Shown here in pieces: positions 1 through 5,041 of a stretch of 5,041 bases of DNA. This DNA comes from an uncultured bacterium (GTDB taxonomy: Bacteria > Actinomycetota > Actinomycetes > S36-B12), in the NCBI GenBank assembly GCA_903908025.1, contig CAIVQM010000310.1, positions 1 through 5,041 on the forward strand. Direction: 5' to 3'. Position numbers and translations under genes: made by a program. The stretch's first letter is position 1; the number at the start of each line of letters is the position of its first letter. The notes under the pieces were generated by a model. It was not told the origin of the DNA. It made no database searches and saw only the letters and a list, made by a program, of their open reading frames with translations.

Positions 1-1001
1 CCGCCGCCATGGGCGAGGCCATCGAGCTGGCGCAGTCGCCGGATGCGCCGCATGGCGAGAACCCGCGCGTGGGCTGCGTCATCGTCGACGAGTCCGGCTC
101 TGTCGTGGGCCGCGGGTACCACCGCGGAGCCGGTACGCCGCATGCCGAGGTGATGGCCCTGCGCGACGCAGGGGAGCACTCACGCGGCGCTACGGCGGTC
201 GTGACCCTCGAACCGTGCTCGCACACCGGGCGCACGGGTCCCTGCACCGAGGCGCTGCTGGCCGCGGGTGTTGCCCGGGTGGTGTTCGCGCAGACCGACC
301 CGACCTCGCAGGCGGGTGGGGGCGCGGAGCTGCTGCGGGCAGCGGGCCTCGACGTGATCGGTGGCGTGCGGTCCGACGATGCCGCCATGTTCAACACGGC
401 GTGGACCTTCGCGGTTCGCATCGGGCGTCCGATGGTGACCTGGAAATCGGCCGTCTCGCTGGATGGCCGGGTTGCCGGTCCGGACGGTGGGCCAACACCC
501 CTGACGGGCGCGGCGGCGCGATTGCAGGTGCACCAGTTGCGCGCTGACGTTGATGCGATCGTCGTCGGGACGGGCACGGTCCTTATCGACGACCCGGCGC
601 TCACCGTCCGGATCGCGGGACACTCGGTCAGTCCGGCACCCCTTCGGGTGGTCGTGGGGTCGAGGCCCATCCCAGCGGATGCGCGCGTGCTTGACGATTC
701 TGCTCCGACTCTGGTCATCGACGAGCCGGATCCAGCGGCCCTGCTCGGCGGCCTCTATTCGCGGGGAATCCGGCACGTCCTGCTCGAAGGTGGCCCCACC
801 CTGGCGGCGGCGTTCCTCTCGGCACACGTCATCGACCGCATCGAGTGGTATCTCGCCCCGGTGCTGCTCGGATCCGGGCCGGTGGCGCTGCCGGGCATGG
901 GCAGCGACCCGCAGGTAGGAGTCGACGTCATCGACGTGAGCGTCGTCGGAGAGGATGTACGCATCGTCGGATCCGTCCGATACGAGGGTTCGGAGGCGTA
1001 G
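1..1001 (+). CDS. ribD: Bifunctional riboflavin biosynthesis deaminase/reductase RibD (5' partial)
   Basis: Cytosolic enzyme for two riboflavin steps: deamination of the GTP-derived diaminopyrimidine, then NADPH-dependent reduction of its ribosyl side chain. Residues are numbered from the ATG at 9. The N-terminal zinc deaminase domain (about 1-140) has the NPRVGCV strand (18-24), HAE (45-47) and the two zinc cysteines of PCSHTGRTGPC (Cys70, Cys79), with the same spacing as I recall for E. coli RibD. The reductase domain (about 141-325) has SLDGR (150-154), Arg178, Thr190, DDPALTVR (194-201) and LLEGGPTL (258-265). The frame is open to the window edge with Ala-Ala before Met1, and E. coli RibD begins about six residues earlier, so the true start probably lies just outside the window. 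Odd points: the Ser-Gln-Trp motif of the reductase is replaced by Pro-Thr-Pro, and the DPNPxVAGGG loop is one residue short (see findings). Its TAG stop directly abuts the ribE start. Confidence 0.95.
   Translation, partial: AAMGEAIELAQSPDAPHGENPRVGCVIVDESGSVVGRGYHRGAGTPHAEVMALRDAGEHSRGATAVVTLEPCSHTGRTGPCTEALLAAGVARVVFAQTDPTSQAGGGAELLRAAGLDVIGGVRSDDAAMFNTAWTFAVRIGRPMVTWKSAVSLDGRVAGPDGGPTPLTGAAARLQVHQLRADVDAIVVGTGTVLIDDPALTVRIAGHSVSPAPLRVVVGSRPIPADARVLDDSAPTLVIDEPDPAALLGGLYSRGIRHVLLEGGPTLAAAFLSAHVIDRIEWYLAPVLLGSGPVALPGMGSDPQVGVDVIDVSVVGEDVRIVGSVRYEGSEA
992..996 (+). promoter_or_regulatory. Ribosome binding site for ribE
   Basis: GGAGG lies inside the last codons of ribD, 5 bases before the GTG at 1002. 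It supports that GTG, which directly follows the ribD TAG, as the start of ribE. The protein then begins with MFTGIV, the canonical riboflavin synthase N-terminus. Confidence 0.75.
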
Positions 1002-1598
1002 GTGTTCACCGGGATAGTCGAAGAGCGGGGATCGGTCATGTCGATCGCCGATCTCGGCGACGCCGCGCGAATCGCCATTCGCGGCCCGCTGGTGACATCC
1101 GATGCTGCGCTCGGCGACTCGATCGCCGTCAATGGCGTGTGCCTCACCGTGGTCGACGTGGCCGATGGTGCCTTCTCCGCCGACGTGATGCAGGAGACGC
1201 TCCGACGCAGTTCCCTGGGGCAACTGGTCGTTGATGCTCCCGTCAATCTCGAGCGCGCGGCCCGACTTGATTCGCGGCTGGGCGGACACATCGTGCAGGG
1301 CCATGTCGACGGCGTGGCCTCGGTGCGCGACATCACCCCCACCGACAACTGGACGACGGTCACCTTCGCACTGCCAGCGGAACTCGCTCGATACATCGTC
1401 GAGAAGGGGTCGATAACGGTCGACGGCGTATCGTTGACAGTCGTCGCGGTCGACGACGCATCGTTCACGGTCTCGCTGATCCCGACCACGCTCGCCCACA
1501 CAACGCTGGGAACGTGCCGGCCTGGCGACATCGTGAATATCGAGGTCGACGTGATCGCCAAGTATGTGGAGCGACTGATGGAGGGGAGGCTGACGTGA
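1002..1598 (+). CDS. ribE: Riboflavin synthase, alpha subunit
   Basis: Catalyses the last step of riboflavin synthesis: dismutation of two 6,7-dimethyl-8-ribityllumazine molecules into riboflavin and the diaminopyrimidine that RibH reuses. The 198-residue length is close to the usual length. Two tandem lumazine-binding barrels are visible. The N-terminal barrel starts with MFTGIVEE and has NGVCLTV (44-50) and VNLERAA (81-87). The C-terminal barrel has [11 protein letters not shown] (94-104), DGVSLTV (141-147) and [12 protein letters not shown] (158-169). The tail [15 protein letters not shown] (178-192) matches the trimerisation helix region of the family. The start is GTG, chosen because it gives the invariant MFTGIV end and has a good Shine-Dalgarno sequence. 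The stop TGA overlaps the ribBA start (GTGA), so translation of the two is probably coupled. No departure from family consensus was seen. The symbol follows the ribE usage; the same enzyme is called ribC in some genomes. Confidence 0.97.
   Translation: MFTGIVEERGSVMSIADLGDAARIAIRGPLVTSDAALGDSIAVNGVCLTVVDVADGAFSADVMQETLRRSSLGQLVVDAPVNLERAARLDSRLGGHIVQGHVDGVASVRDITPTDNWTTVTFALPAELARYIVEKGSITVDGVSLTVVAVDDASFTVSLIPTTLAHTTLGTCRPGDIVNIEVDVIAKYVERLMEGRLT
1581..1589 (+). promoter_or_regulatory. Strong ribosome binding site deciding the ribBA start
   Basis: GAGGGGAGG near the 3' end of ribE is the strongest Shine-Dalgarno sequence in the window, with its last base 5 bases before the GTG at 1595. It favours that GTG over an in-frame ATG at 1514, which lies deep inside ribE, and over in-frame GTGs at 1652 and 1703, for which I see no good site. 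Confidence 0.75.
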
Positions 1599-2923
1599 TT
1601 CCTGCCGACGAACTGTTCGACAGCGAGACGGCCCAGCCGACCCCACCCGGCGTGGCACCCGTTACGCCTGCGCTGCGGGCCCCTTCCACGAGCACCGATG
1701 GCGTGCACCTTGACTCGGTCGAGGCCGCGGTCGAGGCCCTGATCGCCGGGCGCGCGATCGTGGTTGTTGACGATGAGGATCGCGAGAACGAGGGCGACCT
1801 CATCTTCGCGGCCAGTGCCGCGACCGCCGAGCTGGTCGGCTTCATGATCCGCCATACGTCGGGCTACATCTGCGTGGGCATGAGCGGCCACGATCTCGAT
1901 CGACTAGGGCTTCCGCCGATGACCGCCGTGAACGAGGACCGCAAGGGCACGGCATACGCGGTGTCCGTCGATGCCCGCGATGTCGAGTCCACGGGCATCT
2001 CCGCACTCGATCGCGCGCGCACGATCAAGGTCCTGTCGGACTCGGCGACCGAGCCGTGGGAGCTCACCCGTCCAGGTCACGTCATGCCCCTTCGCGCTGT
2101 GCCCGGTGGTGTTCTTCGGCGAGCCGGTCACACCGAGGCAGCAGTCGATCTGGCCCGCATGGCCGGGCTGTCAGCCGCCGGCGCCCTGTGTGAACTGGTC
2201 AACGACGACGGCACCATGATGCGGGCGCCGCAGTGCCGGGCCTTCGCCGACGCGCATGGACTCGTCATGATCTCGATCGCCGACCTGATCCGCTTTCGTC
2301 GTCGCACGGAGAGCCTCGTGGAGCGGGTGGCCAAGACGAGACTGCCAACCGAGTTCGGCGAGTTCACGGCCTATGGGTACCGCAGCGACAGCGATGATTC
2401 CGAGCACATCGCGCTCGTTGCCGGGGAGATCGGCGACGGCGAGAACATCCTCGTCCGCGTTCACTCCGAGTGCCTCACCGGCGACGTCTTCGGATCCTTC
2501 CGCTGCGACTGTGGCCCGCAACTGCATGCGTCACTTCGGCGCGTGGCAGCCGAGGGCCGCGGAGTCGTCCTGTACGTCAAGGGGCATGAGGGCCGTGGCA
2601 TCGGGTTGCTCCACAAGCTGCGCGCCTACACGTTGCAGGACGATGGCCGCGACACTGTCGATGCGAACCTCGAGCTGGGCCTGCCGGCTGATGCGCGTGA
2701 TTATGGCGTCGGTGCGCAGATCCTCGCCGATATCGGCATCCACAGCATGCGACTGCTGACGAACAACCCGGCCAAGCGGGCGGGACTCGAGGGCTATGGG
2801 CTCACGATCGTCGAGCGTGTCCCGCTCGAGATTCACCCGAACGAGCACAACGCGGTCTATCTGCAGACCAAGGTCGACCGGATGGGCCATCTGCAGGGCA
2901 TCGATCCCGAGGTGGGTGCATGA
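1595..2923 (+). CDS. ribBA: Bifunctional DHBP synthase / GTP cyclohydrolase II
   Basis: Supplies both precursors of riboflavin in the cytosol: 3,4-dihydroxy-2-butanone 4-phosphate from ribulose 5-phosphate, and the diaminopyrimidinone from GTP. It has 442 residues. Residues 1-37 form a Pro/Ala/Thr/Ser-rich tail with no recognisable domain. The DHBP synthase domain (about 38-240) has [11 protein letters not shown] (59-69, with acidic Glu64 and Asp68), RHTSGYICV (86-94), TGISALDRA (133-141), [10 protein letters not shown] (159-168), GHTEA (178-182, catalytic-type His179) and CELVNDDG (199-206). The GTP cyclohydrolase II domain (about 245-435) has zinc cysteines 293, 304 and 306 in [32 protein letters not shown] (330-345, Tyr345), the Asp366/Arg368 pair in ADARDY, and LLTNNPAKR (387-395). 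All key positions of both halves are present, so both activities are expected. The start is GTG, overlapping the ribE stop by four bases. The stop overlaps the ribH ATG (ATGA). Confidence 0.96.
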   Translation: MIPADELFDSETAQPTPPGVAPVTPALRAPSTSTDGVHLDSVEAAVEALIAGRAIVVVDDEDRENEGDLIFAASAATAELVGFMIRHTSGYICVGMSGHDLDRLGLPPMTAVNEDRKGTAYAVSVDARDVESTGISALDRARTIKVLSDSATEPWELTRPGHVMPLRAVPGGVLRRAGHTEAAVDLARMAGLSAAGALCELVNDDGTMMRAPQCRAFADAHGLVMISIADLIRFRRRTESLVERVAKTRLPTEFGEFTAYGYRSDSDDSEHIALVAGEIGDGENILVRVHSECLTGDVFGSFRCDCGPQLHASLRRVAAEGRGVVLYVKGHEGRGIGLLHKLRAYTLQDDGRDTVDANLELGLPADARDYGVGAQILADIGIHSMRLLTNNPAKRAGLEGYGLTIVERVPLEIHPNEHNAVYLQTKVDRMGHLQGIDPEVGA

Positions 2924-3405
2924 GCGGCTCGGGAGGACCCACGATCGGCGTCAACGGCGAGGGCGTGCGTGTCGCGATCGTCGCTGCCTCCTGGCATGAG
3001 GTCGTGATGGACGGGCTCATCGCCGGTGCTGCTCGGGCCTGCCTCGGGGCGAATGCCGAGGCGACCCTCATCCGGGTGGCGGGTTCGTTCGAACTGCCCG
3101 TTGTCGCGCAGGCCTGTGCCGAGTCACCGCACTATGACGCGGTGGTCTGTCTCGGCGTGATCATCCGTGGGGGCACGCCGCACTTCGAGTTCGTCTCGAA
3201 CGCCACCACTGACGGGCTCACGCGCGTTGCCCTCGATACCCGCACGCCCATCGGCTTCGGCGTGCTGACGTGCGACGACGATGCGCAGGCCCTTGACCGT
3301 GCCGGGCTGCCGGGATCGAGCGAGGACAAGGGTGCGGAGGCGGCTCTGGCGGCGATCATGACCGCCATCACCCTGCGTGACATCCGCGACGAGGCCCGCC
3401 AATAG
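2920..3405 (+). CDS. ribH: 6,7-dimethyl-8-ribityllumazine synthase
   Basis: Condenses the RibD-derived pyrimidine (after dephosphorylation) with the four-carbon phosphate from RibBA to make lumazine, the substrate of RibE. Family members assemble as pentamers or 60-subunit capsids; the sequence does not show which applies here. It has 161 residues, typical length. Motifs: AIVAASWH (19-26, the aromatic-pocket motif with Trp25, as in mycobacterial RibH), GSFELP (55-60), [14 protein letters not shown] (79-92, with catalytic His88), GVLTCDD (114-120), LDRAG with phosphate-binding-type Arg127, and DKGAEAA (136-142). In the GVLTxDxxEQA element the usual second Thr is Cys118 and the usual Glu is Ala122, both mild changes. 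The ATG overlaps the ribBA stop as ATGA, with GAGG at 2909-2912, 7 bases ahead. About 13 residues precede the first core strand, as is common in actinobacteria. Confidence 0.96.
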   Translation: MSGSGGPTIGVNGEGVRVAIVAASWHEVVMDGLIAGAARACLGANAEATLIRVAGSFELPVVAQACAESPHYDAVVCLGVIIRGGTPHFEFVSNATTDGLTRVALDTRTPIGFGVLTCDDDAQALDRAGLPGSSEDKGAEAALAAIMTAITLRDIRDEARQ

Positions 3406-3407
3406 GG
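3404..3407 (+). promoter_or_regulatory. Ribosome binding site for hisE
   Basis: AGGG overlaps the ribH TAG stop and lies 7 bases before the GTG at 3415. The 9-base ribH-hisE gap holds only the rest of this site and its spacer, so there is no room for a separate promoter or a terminator between the rib and his genes. Confidence 0.55.
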
Positions 3408-3414
3408 TGTTGCC

Positions 3415-3678
3415 GTGAAGACTTTCGATGAGCTGTATGCGGAACTGCTGCGCAAGACCACCTACCGTGACGAGGACTCCGGGACCGTCCGTCTCGTGGA
3501 CTCGGGCGTCCACGAGATCGGCAAGAAGATCGTCGAGGAGGCCGCCGAGGTCTGGATGGCTGCTGAGCATGAGGGCAAGGAGCGCGCGGCTGAGGAGATC
3601 TCCCAGCTGCTGTACCACGTTCAGTGCCTGATGCTGGCCAGCAAGGTCAGCCTCGAAGACGTGTACCGCAGGCTCTGA
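3415..3678 (+). CDS. hisE: Phosphoribosyl-ATP pyrophosphohydrolase
   Basis: Second step of histidine synthesis: hydrolyses phosphoribosyl-ATP to phosphoribosyl-AMP and pyrophosphate. It is a small all-helical protein of the MazG-like superfamily that binds divalent metal through acidic residues. It has 87 residues and is a stand-alone HisE, not fused to HisI as in enterobacteria. Motifs: [10 protein letters not shown] (2-11), DSGTV (21-25), [23 protein letters not shown] (31-53), with acidic Glu41, Glu42 and Glu45, then [10 protein letters not shown] (59-68) and the LEDVYRRL end (80-87). The last acidic position of the superfamily ExxE...ExxD pattern is Gln64; I recall the same EEISQLLY form in mycobacterial HisE, so this is probably normal. 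The start is GTG and gives the standard KTFDEL N-terminus. hisG, the preceding enzyme of the pathway, follows after three bases. Confidence 0.95.
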   Translation: MKTFDELYAELLRKTTYRDEDSGTVRLVDSGVHEIGKKIVEEAAEVWMAAEHEGKERAAEEISQLLYHVQCLMLASKVSLEDVYRRL

Positions 3679-3681
3679 CCA

Positions 3682-4527
3682 ATGCTGCGCGTCGCTGTCC
3701 CCAATAAGGGCCAACTGGCTGAGCCCGCGAGAAGCATGCTGACCGAGGCCGGATATCTGCGGTCGGCAAGCACCCGCGAACTCGTCGTGCACGATCCCGA
3801 GAACGACGTCGAGTTCTTCTTCCTGCGCCCCCGGGATATCGCGATCTACGTGGGCGAGGGCACGCTCGACCTCGGCATCACCGGGCGCGACATGCTGCTC
3901 GACTCCGCGGCCCAGGCCGATGAGATCCTGCCTCTCGGGTTCGCCCCGTCGTCCTTCCGTCTCGCCGCCCCGATCGGCAGGGCGAAGCAGCCGGCCGATC
4001 TCGCCGGCCTGACCATCGCAACCTCCTACGCCGGTGTCCTCGGGGCCTACCTCGCCCGCGAGGGCATCGAGGCTCGCGTGATCGAGCTCGACGGCGCGGT
4101 GGAGAACGCGGTTGCGCTCGGCGTCGCTGATGCCGTCGCCGATGTGGTCGCTACGGGCACAACCCTGCGCAAGGCGGGTCTCGAACTCGTCGGCGAGCCC
4201 ATCCTCATCTCGGAGGCGCTCGTGATTCGTCGTTCGGGTGCTCCACAGGTCCCGGCAGTCGAGACGTTCGTGCGCCGGTTGCACGGCGTGATGGTCGCCC
4301 GCTCGTACGTCCTCGTCGACTACGACATTCTCACCGAGAAGATCGAGCAGGCCTGCGCGATGACGCCTGGCATCGAGTCACCGACCGTCTCGTCTCTGCA
4401 CGATCCGCTCTGGTCCGCAGTCCGTGCGATGGTCCCGGCGGCCGATGTGCACCGGGTGATGGATGAGCTCTACGACCTCGGCGCCCGCGGCATCCTGGTC
4501 ACCGACATCCACGCCTGCCGGCTGTAG
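3682..4527 (+). CDS. hisG: ATP phosphoribosyltransferase, long form
   Basis: First and committed step of histidine synthesis: joins ATP and PRPP to form phosphoribosyl-ATP. Its 281 residues fit the long, HisZ-independent form. The catalytic core (about 1-208) begins MLRVAVPNKGQL and has LRPRDIAIYV (48-57), GTLDLGITGRDML (60-72) and the PRPP-binding loop DVVATGTTL (154-162). The C-terminal ferredoxin/PII-like regulatory domain (about 209-281) has MTPGIESPTVS (227-237), VHRVMDELYDLGARGILVTD (256-275) and a final IHACRL. In known long-form enzymes this domain binds histidine and gives feedback inhibition, so allosteric control by histidine is expected. The ATG has only a weak Shine-Dalgarno sequence (GCAGG at 3668-3672, 9 bases ahead), which fits coupling to hisE translation three bases upstream. 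It is the last gene of the plus-strand run, and its stop is 18 bases from the convergent transporter gene. Confidence 0.96.
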   Translation: MLRVAVPNKGQLAEPARSMLTEAGYLRSASTRELVVHDPENDVEFFFLRPRDIAIYVGEGTLDLGITGRDMLLDSAAQADEILPLGFAPSSFRLAAPIGRAKQPADLAGLTIATSYAGVLGAYLAREGIEARVIELDGAVENAVALGVADAVADVVATGTTLRKAGLELVGEPILISEALVIRRSGAPQVPAVETFVRRLHGVMVARSYVLVDYDILTEKIEQACAMTPGIESPTVSSLHDPLWSAVRAMVPAADVHRVMDELYDLGARGILVTDIHACRL

Positions 4528-4545
4528 CGACAGCTGCTCGAGCAA

Positions 4546-5041
4546 CTACTCGATTCGTACGCCGCGCCGAAGGGCGGGGATGGTGGCGAACTGGGCGATG
4601 CCCACGATTGCCAGCAGGGCGAACGTCAATGGCCAGGAGCCGAACAGGTCCATGAGCCCGCCGGCCACCAGCGGACCGAAACTCGCCGTCAGGTAGGTGA
4701 CCGAGAACGCCATTGCCGTCAATCGTGCCGAGGCTGATGGGTCGACAGCCCACTCGCTCAGCAGTGCGAGGCCCATCGCGAACCCGGCGCCGAGCGTGAC
4801 GCCGAAAGCGGCGACGGCGACACCGGGCAGGACGCCGGGCGCCCACCCGATGGCTAGCAGGCTGAGGACGGAAACGCTCAGGGTGACCGCATAGACCGTC
4901 CGCCGCGCAGGTACGCGTTCGGCCACGGCAGGCATGACGAGGGCACCGACTACCTGAGTGGCCGTGAACAGTCCGAGGAGCAGGCCAGCGTCGGCTTCGG
5001 TCGACCCACGGTCAGCGAACGACGGCGCCAGCCACGCCAGG
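4546..5041 (-). CDS. MFS transporter, CynX/NimT-like (N-terminal part outside the window)
   Basis: C-terminal 164 residues of a major facilitator superfamily integral membrane protein. The frame stays open to the right edge, so the Met codon at 4933-4935 is internal and the start lies beyond the window. Numbering from the edge, hydrophobic segments are seen at about 17-38, 49-66, 69-94, 107-130 and 136-155, preceded by the end of another at 1-8, consistent with TM7-TM12. After the 17-38 segment, PAVAERVPARR (37-47) resembles the MFS basic loop motif between TM8 and TM9. The stretches WLAPSFADRG near the start, SARLTAMAFSVTYLTASFGPLVAG (104-127, split here only for reading) and the GSWPLTF that follows resemble the CynX/NimT group (cyanate or nitroimidazole exporters). 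The family assignment is by eye, and the substrate cannot be inferred. The gene converges on hisG and is not part of the rib-his operon. Confidence 0.82.
   Translation of the reverse strand, partial: LAWLAPSFADRGSTEADAGLLLGLFTATQVVGALVMPAVAERVPARRTVYAVTLSVSVLSLLAIGWAPGVLPGVAVAAFGVTLGAGFAMGLALLSEWAVDPSASARLTAMAFSVTYLTASFGPLVAGGLMDLFGSWPLTFALLAIVGIAQFATIPALRRGVRIE

Noticed and set aside
901..985. Repeated GTCGACGT / ATCGTCGG-like words near the end of ribD
   Set aside because: They encode an alternating Val/Asp/Ile strand region of RibD. The repeats are imperfect and explained by codon bias.
1514..1594. Upstream in-frame extension of RibBA from the ATG at 1514
   Set aside because: It would overlap ribE by 85 bases, gives an Arg-rich stretch unlike any RibBA N-terminus, and is outcompeted by the GTG at 1595 with its strong Shine-Dalgarno sequence.
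180..1658. Long minus-strand open frame (492 codons) opposite ribD, ribE and the start of ribBA
   Set aside because: It lies wholly antisense to clear riboflavin genes. Its translation is rich in Arg, Asp and His with no domain, as expected for the antisense shadow of GC-rich coding DNA.
3406..3414. Possible promoter or riboswitch between the rib and his genes
   Set aside because: The gap is only 9 bases, and no -10/-35 pair or structured RNA was recognised in the preceding coding sequence.
3124..4284. Long minus-strand open frame (386 codons) opposite ribH, hisE and hisG
   Set aside because: It spans three well-supported plus-strand genes, and its translation shows no recognisable motif. 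It is an artefact of GC-rich codon usage.
4538..4553. Possible hairpin TCGAG-N6-CTCGA between hisG and the transporter gene, overlapping the 10-base palindrome TGCTCGAGCA at 4535-4544
   Set aside because: The stem is only 5 base pairs, there is no T-run on either strand, and such short inverted repeats are common in GC-rich DNA. Not enough to call a terminator.

Overview
The window looks like an ordinary chromosomal stretch from a high-GC actinobacterium. The base composition is GC-rich, three of the six plus-strand genes start with GTG, and the proteins resemble actinobacterial versions: the SWH motif in lumazine synthase, the GHEGRG loop in the GTP cyclohydrolase II domain, and the long-form HisG with its regulatory tail. 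A rib cluster running into hisE-hisG is, from memory, also found in actinobacteria such as Streptomyces. I cannot name a genus.

Layout. Positions 1 to about 4527 on the plus strand form one tightly packed, co-directional run: ribD (5' end cut by the window), ribE, ribBA, ribH, hisE and hisG. The first three junctions have no spacer: TAG directly followed by GTG (ribD/ribE), a GTGA overlap (ribE/ribBA) and an ATGA overlap (ribBA/ribH). The next two gaps are 9 and 3 bases. This is the pattern of a single polycistronic, translationally coupled operon. No promoter or riboswitch is visible, so the promoter is probably upstream of the window. After an 18-base gap, the minus strand from 4546 to the right edge carries the C-terminal half of a convergent major facilitator transporter, most like the CynX/NimT group.

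How the genes work together. RibBA supplies both precursors of the pathway: the GTP cyclohydrolase II half makes the pyrimidine from GTP, and the DHBP synthase half makes the four-carbon unit from ribulose 5-phosphate. RibD deaminates and reduces the pyrimidine intermediate, RibH condenses it with the four-carbon unit to lumazine, and RibE dismutates lumazine to riboflavin. All dedicated riboflavin enzymes are present except the phosphatase, which is normally unlinked. HisG and HisE are steps one and two of histidine synthesis (ATP + PRPP to phosphoribosyl-ATP, then hydrolysis to phosphoribosyl-AMP). Both pathways start from a purine nucleotide and a pentose phosphate.

I found no mobile element, RNA gene, CRISPR array or unknown system. 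The points worth a second look are modest: two local departures from consensus in RibD, a disordered-looking N-terminal tail on RibBA, and the rib-his linkage. No stretch of more than 300 bases lacks a gene.
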